This document shows, piece after piece, positions 34,401-45,638 of a stretch of DNA of 64,000 bases; position 1 is the first letter of the stretch, and each line of letters starts with the position of its first letter. Source of the DNA: Aselliscus stoliczkanus (Eukaryota > Chordata > Mammalia > Chiroptera > Hipposideridae); the NCBI GenBank assembly GCA_033961575.1, contig CM066731.1:85457501-85521500 (forward strand), written 5' to 3'. The position numbers and the translations under genes were made by a program. The notes under the pieces are model-generated. The model was not told where the DNA came from and searched no databases. It was given only the letters and a program-made list of their open reading frames with translations.

Positions 34401-35696
34401 TGACAGTGGAAGCAAGTATTTACATTGGGATAAAGATAGTCTATTTAATAAATGGTGCTGGGAAAACTGGACTGACACATGCAAAAAAATGAAACTGGCC
34501 CACCTCCCTACGCCACATACAGGAACAAATTCAAAGACTTAAATGTAAGACATGAAATGATAAAACTCCTAGAAGAAAATAAAGGGAGTAAATTTGCAGA
34601 CATTAGCCTGAGCAATATTTTTACTGATATATCCCCTCAGTCAAGGGAAATAAAAGGAAAAATAAACATATTAGGTTACATCAAACTTAAAAGTTTTTAC
34701 ACAGCAAAGGAAACCAATAATAAAACAAAAAGGCATCCTACTGAATGGGAGAAGATATTTGTCAATGATATATCTGATAAGGGGTTAATATCCAAAATTT
34801 ATAAAACATTAATTCAACTCAACACCAAGAAAACAACCCAATTAAAAAATGGACAGAGGATATAAAGAGACTTTTCTCTAAAGAGGGCATACAGATGGCC
34901 AACAGGCATATGAAAATATGTTCAACTTCACTAATCATCAGAGAAATGCAAATAAAACCACAATGCAATACCACCTCATTCCGGTCAGAATGGCTATCAT
35001 TAATAAATCAAAAAACAACAAGTGCTGGCAAGGTTGTGGAGAAAAGGAAACCCTGCTGTACTGTTGGTGGGACTGCAGATTGGTGCAGCCATTATGGAAA
35101 TCAGTATGGTGATATCTCAAAAAACTGGAAATGAACTATCGTATGACCCAGCAATTCCACTCTTGGGTATCTACCCAGAGAAACCCAAGACACTAATTTG
35201 AAAATATACGTGTGTCGCATTCCTGCACGACAGTGCAGGTGGTAGTGGAGAAGGGACAGTGAAAGGTTAAGGAAGAGAGAGTGACACAAAATAGGAGAGA
35301 AAACAGTTCGGGACCAGGGGACTTCAGCCTCGTGAACTGGAGCCACGAATTGGGCCTGACTGATCCTTTTATTATCTGACACATAAGCAAGGGTGAATGT
35401 ATGGTCAATGTAGCTTCAGAGGTCTGTGTGTCTCACACCCAAGAATTAACCTCCAGGCCTAATTTCCCCTGCCTGCAAACTGCTATTACCAGAGGCCCCA
35501 TGAGGTTATTGTCATGCACCTCTTAAGAGACAGAAGCTTCCTCTGCCAAGGCTTACTGACAAGAATGCAGGAAGGACAGGTATTATCATATCAATAGGTC
35601 ATTTCACTGGCAGGCTGCCAGAACCTGAAGCAAAGGGTTTACGCCCCTTTTCCCCTCTCCCTGATTTCTCCCATGGCACTCGCACACACAGTTACC

Positions 35697-35741
35697 CACT
35701 GGCACCCATGGGCACCCACTGGCACCCACTGGCACCCACGC
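35697..35741. repeat. Imperfect tandem repeat in the LTR
   Basis: Units close to CACCCACTGG follow one another about four times. They probably arose by slippage inside the solo LTR. Confidence 0.75.
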
Positions 35742-35761
35742 AACTGCATCTGGCTTGGGTT

Positions 35762-35775
35762 GTCTCTCTCTCTCT

Positions 35776-35808
<33 letters not shown>
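35762..35808. repeat. TC/GA palindromic microsatellite in the LTR
   Basis: About seven TC units turn directly into about sixteen GA units around a CTCGAG centre. A perfect hairpin or cruciform is possible over the first 30 bases. Confidence 0.9.
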
Positions 35809-35810
<2 letters not shown>

Positions 35811-36195
35811 TTACCCATCTCTGATCAGCCATCCTTTGGTACCAAGTGGGGATATATACAGTAAGCATAATATTGAAGTTATGATCTGTCTTTATGGAGA
35901 GGTTCATGGAGGCAGACAGGCAGGGTATATAATGTGACATATGTGCACCCCTATGTTTATTGCAGCACTATTTACAGTAGCCAAGACTTGGAAACAACTG
36001 AAATCCGCATCGGTAGACGACTAAATTAAAAAACTGTAGTACATTTATACAATGGAGTATTACGCAGCTATAAAGAAGAATTCAATTTCACCATTTGCAA
36101 CTATATGGATGGACCTAGAGATCATTATGCTAAGTGAAATAAGTCAGTCAGAGAAAGACAAATACCATATGATCTCACTTATTTCCAGAATCTAA

Positions 36196-36672
36196 AGAAC
36201 TGAATAAATGAACAAAGTAAACAGATATAGTCTCAGAGAAAGAGGAAACACTGATGGTTGTTAGATGGGGGAGGGGATGAGAGAGAAGGGGAAGGGATTA
36301 GATAGCATAAATTGGTAACTACAATATTGCCACAGGAATATGAAAGACACTTTGGGGAATACAATCAATAATGTTGTAAATATGGATACATGTCTTGTTA
36401 GGGAGACCACTTCATGGACTGTGTAGAGGCCTGACCACTGCACTGTACATCTGAAGCTGCCGTTGAATAATATTGTATGTCAACTATAATTTAATATATA
36501 GAGAGTCACAGGGTGTGGAATACAGTATGGGACTTCAATCAATGGAATCGTAGTAGATATGTATGATATTGGGGCTGGGGGGGCAGTGGAATGGGGGAGG
36601 GATGTTGTTACTTTGTGAGGGGTAAAAAGTATAACTATTGCAATGTTTTGCACATCTGAAACTAATTTTTAA
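36196..36672 (+). repeat. L1-D 3' UTR
   Basis: It contains the G-rich tract GGGGGAGGGGATGAGAGAGA (about 36268) and 'CACATCTGAAACTAATTTTT' before the tail. It lacks the GTTTATTTCACAATAAA end seen in L1-B and L1-C. Confidence 0.85.
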
Positions 36673-36744
<72 letters not shown>

Positions 36745-36763
36745 GAAAAGAAAGAAAGAAAAT
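36671..36763 (+). repeat. (AAAG)n tail / microsatellite
   Basis: About 22 AAAG units follow the L1-D 3' end. It is likely derived from the L1 A-tail. The poly-Lys/Glu frames in it are not genes. Confidence 0.95.
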
Positions 36764-36769
36764 ATCTTG

Positions 36770-38359
36770 TTTGTTACTGAGGCTAAAACTGAGAAAGCAC
36801 AGTTTAACAACGTTTTTTAAATTAAAAATTTTAAATACTTGGAATTGATTATGTATAAGTGTATTAAATATTTATAAAAATCTCTAATGAGATTATTTTC
36901 TAGAGGCTAATAAAATTATTCAGAGCTTCATCTGGAAATGTAAACAGAGGCTTATAGATGAAAAATAAAATTAGGATGGCTGATTCTTCTACATAAAAAA
37001 AATATATTCTAAAGCAAAAATAATTAATTTCACAAATATTCAGGCAGATCACTGAACTAAAAAGAGATAGCTGAGGAATTTACCTCAGGATAGGTTATAA
37101 ATGACCATATATTTGAACAATATTTATCTTCTTGGTTTGCTATCATGAGATGGCATCAGTGATCAACAATACATTGAGACCTGGAGATTTCAAATAAATG
37201 GACTCATAGCCTATAGAGATGTAAGCTATTTATAGGTAGCAGCTCTCCTGTTTATATAAAGCTTTAATATATAAAAACAAAGATTTTGCAACACATAATC
37301 CAGGGAGGAAATTATGGTTTAATAAACAAGTATATTTTAATGTGGGATGCTAAGCCAAGTTCCTCAATACATTGAATATGTAAAAATCTGGAGAGAGAGA
37401 GAGAGAGATAAGCAACCACACATGAATATTTTATTAATTTATGGATTGAAGGCTTCGTGGTATTGGCAATTCTAATGAGAAATATTATAAGTCATCAGAA
37501 TTGTTTCCTCAATGAAGTCAGTATGGAAAAATCAATGTGAAAAAGAAATTATCTGGAAATCTTTGCTACTTAAGACCCTTATTAAATGGTTTCCTTTAAG
37601 CATTCATAGCTTTGAATATTAAAGAAACTGATTTGATTCTGGAAAATACAATCTTTAAGTGGAATTCAACTACTTATTTAATAAGTCCCAAAAGGGCCTG
37701 AAATGTGGTATGCATTTGCAACATTCTTTTTTGTTTTTGTTATTCTGAATGAGACTATTTCCAAAGGTACCAATTCTTTTGTTCTGTTTATCATTTTGCT
37801 AATGATTTGAATGCTTACTTTTTTGTAGTAATTCAGCAGACACCCCTCCCCAATTTTTAATTCTCTCTTTTTATACTTTCCATTCATATTTTATCTTCTC
37901 AGCAAAGTTAGAAAAATATGCTTGTAATTCATTTGTCTGCCTGCAGTTGTGATAGTTGACTTCTAATCTGCTGACATCATTCTGTTTGAGTATCTCTGAG
38001 TCAGAGCTTATGACAAGAAGAGTGTATGAAACAGGACTCAGTAAAATGTTCTCTTTCCAAGACTTTGCCCCAACCTCACTATATGCTGTTTGTTAGTGTC
38101 ACTGACCTCTTCTTCTCCCATTTCTGTCTTACATTTAATACCTGCCTACCCCTTTCTGCTTTAAGCTAACTTTGCTGAACTGGGGCTTTTGCCCTTTATA
38201 ACAAGTAAAATAGAGGCTGATGTAATCCTCAGCCACAACCCCCAGGACCTGCCTTATTGGTCTGGCTTCTGGATTTGCCCTCGTCTGATCCTGTTGCCAA
38301 CTACAATGTAAATCAAGTACAACTACTACTTCCACTAAATGTCTCCCAAATATCATTTG
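36770..38359. other. Unassigned AT-rich DNA
   Basis: No gene or named repeat. A short (GA)n run lies at about 37391-37408. Confidence 0.5.
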
Positions 38360-38565
38360 GTACCAAGCACCATGCTCTTTAAACAATAGTTCATTTAGTC
38401 TACATATTAACCCTGAAATACAAGTTTTATATCTCCACATGGAAGAGGATAAAACTTACAAAAATTAAATAACTTGCTTGAAGACCTATGCAAATTATGG
38501 AACCAAGTGTCTTGTCCATGTATTCTGATTTCAATACTATTCTCAATTTACCACATTTCTAGTCC
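38360..38565 (-). repeat. MIR remnant, minus strand
   Basis: 'GTACCAAGCACCATGCTCTT', 'TTCATTTAGTCTACATATTA', 'AAATTAAATAACTTGCTTGA' and 'GGAACCAAGTGTCTTG' follow the reverse MIR order. It is decayed but recognisable. Confidence 0.6.
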
Positions 38566-40512
38566 AGCTCAACAGAAAACCATTAATTAATCCATGGACC
38601 AAAAAGGGATTACACATTTCCTTACTTTGTATGGGCCTCAAACTATCAGGGTTCCAGCTAGAATACAAAAAATACACACTTTACAGCTCTTATAAAACAT
38701 TTTATTTCAGTTATTTGTATAACCATTCCTTTCACTGACAGATAATGGAAGTTGACCATTTTGTGACATTTATCTGATTCTATTACCAGCTGATATTTTC
38801 AAATCTAAGTGAATATCATTTTTTTTTTTTTTGGCAGCAGTCATATCTGATATAGGATCCTGTTCTATCGATTTTGTGTCTTTCGTTATTTTATATTTTT
38901 TATCTTGGCAAAGCTGAATTGTGTAATTGTTCCTGCCTTCTAATAACCTGATGATTGTTATTAATGATCTCGATATTCAAAATATTTTTACCTACTACAT
39001 CATAGGAACAGATATGGATGTTAATATTATCATCAATTTCTAAAGGAGGCTCCCATCTGACTGCAGTATTAGAATTCAGGCAATATTAGAAAACAGTGTG
39101 TAACTTTTGAAATTATAGAATTCAAGCCTTTTCTTCCCTGATGCAAAACTTCATGTATGGCATTAGAGAAGTTCCTGCATGCTTAACATATTTCTTGCTA
39201 CTTAGAACATTATCTGCTTGTGAAAAATCCTCCATGCTCAATGTACAGTTTCTACCCATGTGAATTTTACCCTATTTTATGTTCAGTTCTGCACTTTGAA
39301 ACTTTGACCCTACATATATATTCTTGTCTATCAAGTCATGGAGTGATCATGAAATTTGCTCTGGAGTTGTAAAATCTGACAATACTACATTTGCATTCTT
39401 CTGTTTCAAAATTATTTACTAATAGAATAAAACTGGTTGGTGATTTGCTTTCCTTCGCCTGTTCTGTCAATGGACTAACCAATCTCCATCCCTTCCTCAA
39501 CTTGAAAGCTTTACTTAAGATCATCTGTCTGCCTTACTCTTGAATATACCTGCAAGAGCTTTGAGACAGGTCAGAACTCATCTTTTACCTCATGGCCATG
39601 TTTATCTGACACGTTGCGAAGCCCTCATCCAAGTCTGTTAGTGGTCTCTTCAATTTGGTACTCTGCAAATTGTGTAAATGTGGTTTGTCATATAATAAAA
39701 ACTAAATAGATATTTGCTAAAGTGAATAAATAATAAAATAATTTGTTATTGTATTATAATGTTTATTTGTCTCCTATAATACTTTATATATTGTGTCAGA
39801 GGAAAAACAAAGCATGATATCCATTTTTGTATCCCATGCACCTGAAATGGTTCTTGGGGCATATAGAGTCTCCAAAACTGTTACTAAATAAACTCTATTT
39901 GCCTTTTCAGATTATGGAAAGGGTGTAGCATATACCTTTCTCTTTCTGTTCCACTCCTCCAGTATGTCAACATTTAGGTGTAGGCTGTTTGGGTAATAAA
40001 AAAATGATGGCCAGTTAGAGGTTTGTGAAGAGGAAAGAATCGAGAAGGCTTTGGACTGGTCTTAAGTAAAGCTGTCCAGACCACTGGTTTATATTATCAA
40101 AGTGAATGGTGAGACCGCCTCAGGAAAAGTCTCTGAAATCATGTAGGCATAACCCAAACTTTCAGACACTGAGTTCCACACACTTATCCTACACATGAAT
40201 ATATACAAATAACTACTAGGAATTTTTGTTTCTTCTTTTGTTAAGAAAAATCATTTTTTTTGCTGTAAAAATAGTGCATACTTATTACAACGCATTTATC
40301 ATGCAAAGGTGCCAAAAAGAAGAGACAAATAAATAATCCCACATCTCATAACTAGCTATAAACACCTATAAATTTCTGACATAATTTTCTAGGCACATAT
40401 TTAGATAGAATATTAAATTAAAATTCACTTGAATTCCACCCAAGTAAAAAAGAAGTAAAATGAAAAGGATCTAAGTAAACTACGGAATTGTTAAACATCT
40501 CATGAAAGATAC
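38566..40512. other. Unassigned AT-rich DNA
   Basis: No gene. The stretch near 39820-39895 ('TATCCCATGCACCTGAAATG') faintly resembles an L2 or MIR 3' end, but is too decayed to call. Confidence 0.5.
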
Positions 40513-40514
40513 TA

Positions 40515-40562
40515 TTAGGTTTTTCATTGCAAAAATGTGTCATGACTTTTCCAACAACCCAA
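40515..40562. mobile_element. Deleted MITE related to 14371-14449
   Basis: It reads TTAGGTTTTTCATTGCAAAA, then TGTCATGACTTTTCCAACAA and CCCAA, flanked by TA at 40513-40514 and 40563-40564. It retains one full arm, with the other arm cut to a few bases. It shares the GTCATGACTTTTCC core with the 79 bp copy. Confidence 0.7.
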
Positions 40563-40564
40563 TA

Positions 40565-41505
40565 GTTTCCCATAGCTTTCTCTAATGTGTATATTATGAA
40601 AAATATTAAAACTTCAGAACATATTTCATTAATAATTTTAGTTTTATACAGTAACTATTGACTCTTTGCTATGAAAGGTGAGGATTTTAGCATCATGATT
40701 CTTTTTCCCTCCTCAACTCCATGAGCAACTTCATTTATAGTATTTTGTTATGAATTACATCATTATATTTAAATTGCCAATATTTGTAATGCCTAAACAT
40801 CCTACTGCAAAACAGCATAATTTCAACAGTTTTGGATATTTGATTTCTAGTTCCTGATTTCTTTTTTTTTTATGTTGAGAGTAATGCTTGATTTTTATAC
40901 TTGAAAATGATAATTTGGGTTAGGCAGCATATTTGTTCATTCAGAACTTGACATACACAACTTTCTAATAGTCTTCTGACATTGAATGTTGTTCTTGAGA
41001 AGTTGTAGGCCAACTTGATTTTTTCTGTTCCTGCTGTTTAATATTCATCTTTTTTATCTAACTTATTACTTCATTAAAAAAAACTTTAATTTAATTAGAC
41101 TATGTGTCAGTGATGATTGTTCGAGTTTGCTAGAAAGTCTGTTCTTTTAATATGCAGATCCTATGCATTTTTCAGGAAAATTTTAATTCATTATATTTTT
41201 AATATATTGTTCTGTTCCATTTGTTTACTTCTCTACATTACAAAACAACTCATCTTTTGTTTGATTAATTTTGACCTCTGTTTTGGTACTCTTTGTCAGC
41301 TATATTCACTGGAATTATCTACAGATTTTCTGTGTCAGTAATTTGATTTTTTAGACATATTAATTCTTTTAATTTATATTTTGATCTTTAATTCTGTTTG
41401 GTTTTCATTGTCGCTCTTATTGTTATTGTTCTCACTGATGTTTCTGAATTTGTTGCCTTGTTTTTAATTTCTCTTTTTTCTTATCTCAGTTATTTTTAAA
41501 ATAAT
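40565..41505. other. Unassigned T-rich DNA
   Basis: No gene or confident repeat. The 74-codon frame at 41117-41341 has no family resemblance. Confidence 0.45.
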
Positions 41506-41524
41506 CTTATCCTTGTAAACTTTT

Positions 41525-41937
41525 TTTTTTTAAGATTTTATTGGCGAATTGGGGGAGGGGAACAGAGAAGTTGTTCTTTTTGTTCTTCAGTCTAGTTGCG
41601 GAGGACGTTGCTTCACTAGCCCATGTTGGTACCATCATTGCACTCTTCCCAGATGAGGCAAATCAGTCGCCGGCCTGTGGATGGTCACTCACTGTGACTA
41701 TTGGCAACTCACACTGGCTGCCAGCTGCGGGCCACTCACTGTAGCCTATGGCAGCCCACTGCAGCAGAGGCTGCAGCTATGCCCCCCCGGGGACTCACAG
41801 CAGCCCAGCTCCAGGTGGAGCTGTTGTTCACCATCTTAGCTGTAGAGGGCAGTGTCACTGGTCCTCATATGTGGAATCTGAACCGGGGCCGCTGGTGTCC
41901 CAAGCCAGCTCTTAACCAATGCACCACTCGGCACACC
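41525..41937 (-). mobile_element. Long tRNA-derived SINE, minus strand
   Basis: The TTAAGATTTTATTGGCGAAT tail (reverse), 'TGTTCTTCAGTCTAGTTGCG', a GC-rich middle, 'TAGAGGGCAGTGTCACTGGT' and CACTCGGC follow in order. Duplication CTTATCCTTGTAAACTTTT (41506-41524) / CTTATCTTTGTAAACTTTT (41938-41956) matches at 18 of 19. Confidence 0.93.
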
Positions 41938-42057
41938 CTTATCTTTGTAAACTTTTATTAAATTAAAATTATTGGCATGTTATTCTACAATTTCAAAATT
42001 CTGAGAAAATTTTCCTTCTGTTTACCTGAGTTTTGTTTCCTTCTTGACCAGGAAATG

Positions 42058-42290
42058 GTCTAGTATAGTGGTTAGATGTGTAGATTCTAGAGCCAAATGG
42101 CCTTGATTCAAACCCCAACTCTGCCTTTTACTTGATAGTTGACTTTAGCTAAGTTATTTAATCTCTCAGTTATCCAGTTTTCTCCTGTGTAAAATGGTGA
42201 TAAATGTAACAATACATACTTCAAACATTTGTGAAAATAAATGGAAAGCATATAAAGTTCATAGCCTAGTACCTGGAAATAAGTAAAATC
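42058..42290 (+). repeat. MIR, near full length
   Basis: 'AGTATAGTGGTTAGATGTGT', 'TTCAAACCCCAACTCTGCCT', 'TCTCCTGTGTAAAATGGTGA' and 'CATAGCCTAGTACCTGGAAA' follow the MIR order on the plus strand. Confidence 0.75.
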
Positions 42291-44292
42291 ACCTTCCAGA
42301 ATATCATTCCCCCAAATTTTTGAAGAAGATTAATAATGTAAACCCTGACCCCTCAAAAAAAAAAAAAACAACAAAAAACAACAACCAATAAAGCACAGAA
42401 GCCATGATCAAAGAACAAAATAAATATTCGACAATAGTAAATTGCAACATGGTAAGATTCTTGCTCCTGCTTTTGCCCTCAGAAGCCAAACTGAAATCCT
42501 AAAATTCCAAATCGTGAAAATTTTCACTAATAGCCTCAATATTTTAAGCAGTATATTTTCATTCTTTCCTATCACAGTAGAGAAGTGAAATGGACCAAAA
42601 AAGAAAAACAGTTAAAACAGATGTGGCAGAAAAAAAAGTTATATTTTCCTCCTCTTCCTATTAATAAATCTACTACATTTCGTAGCATCCCTTACAGTTA
42701 GGCATGGTGATGTAACTAAGTTCTACCTAAGGGAATGTGAGTGGAACTGATTTGGACCACTCTAGTCTATGACCCTTAGAAGCCTCCCTTGTTTTTCCTT
42801 CAGGCTTAGTGGAGAGGAGACAGCCCCAAAGAAGACCTTGAAAAACTATAGGTTGATGTCAGGAGACCCTGTGCCAGCTCAGGGTGCAGAACATTTACAT
42901 GGAGCGGGGGCCATAGATTATGACTTTATTCAATGCTGCAAGATGAAGGGGAAAAAAATAAACAAAAAAACTAAAATCAACTTTTATTGTATTTTATTTG
43001 AGAAATTTTACAGATTTTATAATTTTCAGGCTATTTGTCATGGAAGTAAGTCTACATTAATTATAATATAATTCATATGAAAAGTTTTTAATGGTGTCTC
43101 AGTCGCTGTAAATGCAATGAAGTTTCTGGGGCTGCATGCTTCTTTGGATCTAAAGCTGGAGGTATATCCCCTGGCGCAGACTTCTTCATCTATATCTAGT
43201 CAATCCTAACACATGGCATTCATGGAACTTCAGGACTACGGGACCAGCTCATTTATTCTAATGAAAACTGCACACCATTTCATATGAACTTTCTCTACCC
43301 ACTGTCATTCCTTTAGATTATGGAAAAGTTAGAAGAAATACCCAGTCCTGCCTGGATGAAAGAACAATAATCTGAGGAGGAAATGCGTCTAGGTGTTTAA
43401 GGAATGGAAAGATTGTCAGGTGGCAGAGAATCTTAAATAAGCAAGAGAGTTGTGTCTGAATTAGAAATGATATTGAAAAATTTTGGGTGAGCTAATCACA
43501 TATGGTCTTGTAGATTTTATATTAGATATTATTATAGGCTTTATTTAAGGTTTTATGCAGAGCATTATGGGAAATAGTGAAGGATTTCATGAGGGGAGAA
43601 GAAGGACATAATTTATCTGAACAAAAAGTACATTTCAGGAGAAGACAAGTTAAAACCCGTTAGGATATCATTACATATGATAATAAAAATATTATCCATC
43701 TTAGAAAATGATTTTCAGTTTAAGAACTACAGTAACTAAATGCCAGAACCAGTTTTAAATCTGTTTAACACATTAATAATATTTTGCTTCTGTGAACATG
43801 CCTCTAAAATTCATTCAACTAGTCATGGTCCTACACAGATTCACTCCAATAAACACATTTCTAAAACTGACATTAGTCTCCTGCCACCTTTATAAGAAAC
43901 ACAATCCCAACTCATAATATTCTGCAGTGATAAAAGGAAGAGGTGTTTGCAGAGACCTGAATAACTCATCAACTAACTAGGATCCTTCAAATGGATGGTT
44001 TAAAAAATAATAATAATAACATTGCTATTGTATTGTAATATAAACTATTTTTGCTAAAAACAATAAATTTCCTCTTGTGTGAATTGTCTTAGTTTGGAAT
44101 TGTTACTTTTAAATTAAGTTTGTAATGGGAAATATGAAACAAGTGAACTGGGAAAGTGTGTGCCAGGCACAGGTCAACATAAGCAGGACGGGGAACTAAT
44201 TTCTTAAAAGTGGTGAAGTATCCATTACTTAGAAGTGGAGATGTTTATTATTTGGAATCTCTACAAATACATGGGTCTCAAACAAAAGAATA
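42291..44292. other. Unassigned DNA
   Basis: No gene. The part near 43470-43690 ('GGTCTTGTAGATTTTATATT', 'GCATTATGGGAAATAGTGAA') resembles an old mammalian interspersed repeat that I cannot name. An A-rich run at 42356-42390 follows CCCCTC but has no SINE body. Confidence 0.45.
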
Positions 44293-44295
44293 AAT

Positions 44296-44326
<31 letters not shown>

Positions 44327-44329
44327 TTT
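44293..44329 (-). repeat. (TTTA)n tail of L1-B
   Basis: About nine TTTA units lie next to the L1 3' end, derived from the A-rich tail. Confidence 0.9.
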
Positions 44330-44932
44330 TATAATTCTTTTATTGTGAAATAAACATTTTTTTAAATTAGTTTCAGGTATACAACACAGTGTGATAGTTA
44401 TACATTTTAACCCTCAAAGTGACAACCCCCCTTCCCCAGTTCACCACCCCACTCCCCCCCATATCATACATATCTTATTACAATTCCTTGACTCCCTTCC
44501 ACAGTATACTCCACATCCCATGACTATCTATATATTGAATTACAGTTGGCATACAATATTACACAACATCAGTTTCAGATGTACAGTGCAGTGATAAAGC
44601 CTCTACTCCATCCATGAAGTGGTCTCCCTAACAAGACATGTGACCATCTGACATGCCACAAAACTTTCACATTATTATATTCCCCGAAATGTGTTTCATG
44701 TCCCTGTGGCAATATTGTAGTTGTCTCTTTATGTTGTCTAATCCCCTCCCCTTCTCCCTTCTCCCCACACCCCTCCCAACAAGCAACCCTCAGTTTTTCC
44801 TCTATATTTATGAGTCTGTTTCTGTTTACTTTGCTCGTTCATTCAGTTTTTCAGATTCCACATATTAGTGAGATCATATGGTACTTGTCTTTCTCTGACT
44901 GACTTATTTCACTTAACATAATAGTCTCTTCA

Positions 44933-45080
44933 CAACATTATCAGTTACATTCCCAGAATTGCCCCCACATCCCTGTGGCAACATTGAAGTCACCCACCTA
45001 CACTGTCCAAAACCTTCCCCCTCTCCCTCATCCCCACCCCTTCCCAGCCAGCAACCATCAGTTTTTCCTTTATATCTGCT
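44933..45080 (-). repeat. Second copy of L1 3' UTR sequence within L1-B
   Basis: This 150 bp stretch ('CCCTGTGGCAACATTGAAGT', 'CCTTCCCCCTCTCCCTCATC', 'CAGCAACCATCAGTTTTTCC') parallels 44660-44812. It joins straight to endonuclease sequence at about 45081. Either two L1 pieces were joined or the 3' UTR was duplicated when ORF2 was lost. Confidence 0.8.
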
Positions 45081-45600
45081 TGATATGATTTCAATCTTCT
45101 TAAATTTACTGAGACTTGTTTTGTGGCCTAACGTGGTCTATCTTGGAAAATGTCCCATGTGCACTTGAAAAGAATATATACTCTGTTTTTTCAGGGTGTA
45201 ATGCTCTAAAAATATCAATGAAGTCCAGCTAGTGTCATTTAAGGCCACTCTTTCCATATTGATATTCTGTCTAGAGGATCTGTCCATTAGTGAAAATGGG
45301 GTGTTGATGTCCCCCACTATGATAGTGTTACTGTTGATCTCTCTCTTTATGTCTGTCAAAATATGTTGTATATAATTAGGAACTCTAATGTTGGCTGCAT
45401 AGATGTTTATTAGGGTTATAGTGCCCTTCTTTGTCATTTATTGTAGTCTTCATTTTAAAGTCTATTTTGTCCAAAGTAAGTACTGCTACTCCAGCTTTTT
45501 TTTCTCATTTCCATTTGCATGAAATATCTTATTCCATCTGTAAACAGCATATGATTACTGATAGGTGCATATGTATTGCCATTTTGTTATTTGTATTCCT
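45081..45600 (-). pseudogene. L1-B ORF2 endonuclease fragment
   Basis: Minus-strand frames read TLINIYAANIRVPNYIQHIL and VGDINTPFSLMDRSSRQNIN (GDFN changed to GDIN). A further deletion of about 150 bases near 45535 removes the QETH part. Reverse transcriptase is absent, so this could not have supported its own copying. Confidence 0.85.
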
Positions 45601-45638
45601 GGTCTTCCTAGGTTAGCTTGTTTACCCCTTTCTTGTGT

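Larger units (their letters stand above)
35213..35939 (-). mobile_element. Solo LTR of an endogenous retrovirus (727 bp)
   Basis: Inverted ends TGTCGCATT and AATGTGACA bound the segment. The 6 bp duplication TACGTG (35207-35212) / TATGTG (35940-35945) fits a retroviral integrase, and six bases is usual for class II (betaretrovirus-like) elements. On the minus strand an AATAAAA motif lies at 35367-35373, about 155 bases before the LTR end, so the LTR is tentatively minus-oriented. It contains a TC/GA palindrome and CACTGGCACC tandem units. No internal retroviral gene is present. It interrupts L1-D just after the zinc-knuckle region of ORF2. Confidence 0.82.
28790..36195 (+). pseudogene. L1-D ORF2, interrupted twice and broken
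   Basis: It starts at ATG 28790 ([20 protein letters not shown]) and ends at TAA 36193-36195 (SLISRI). The endonuclease is cut after NAPIKRHR by the TMEM167B insertion and resumes at 31719. GVAILISDKI, IIGDFNTLLSP and [11 protein letters not shown] are visible at 31860-32350. The RT region (33300-34000) is broken by shifts and the YADD motif lies in a damaged frame near 33755. The C-terminal zinc region ([21 protein letters not shown]) lies at 34910-35090. The solo LTR interrupts just downstream. It is a clear pseudogene. Confidence 0.92.
27898..36763 (+). mobile_element. LINE-1 copy L1-D, 5'-truncated, nested insertions
   Basis: The order is ORF1 (about 27898-28735), ORF2 (28790-36195) and 3' UTR (to about 36672), then an (AAAG)n tail. 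The 5' UTR is absent and the element starts inside ORF1, abutting the Tigger. Two later insertions split ORF2: the TMEM167B pseudogene (28865-31718) and a solo LTR (35213-35939). With both removed the L1 is about 5.2 kb. A flanking target duplication could not be fixed with confidence. Confidence 0.92.

Noticed and set aside
35673..35940. Arg/Glu- and Ser/Leu-repeat frames
   Set aside because: They are translations of the TC/GA repeat in the solo LTR.
36535..36820. Long poly-Lys/Glu and poly-Phe/Leu frames
   Set aside because: They are translations of the (AAAG)n tail of L1-D on both strands.
42350..42390. SINE tail (CCCCTC followed by an A-rich run)
   Set aside because: No SINE body or B box precedes it. 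The resemblance is limited to six bases.
45060..45100. Retrotransposed spliced L1 RNA explaining the ORF2 deletion in L1-B
   Set aside because: No clean GT donor and AG acceptor pair could be placed at the junction when compared with L1-C, and the repeated 3' UTR is not explained by splicing.
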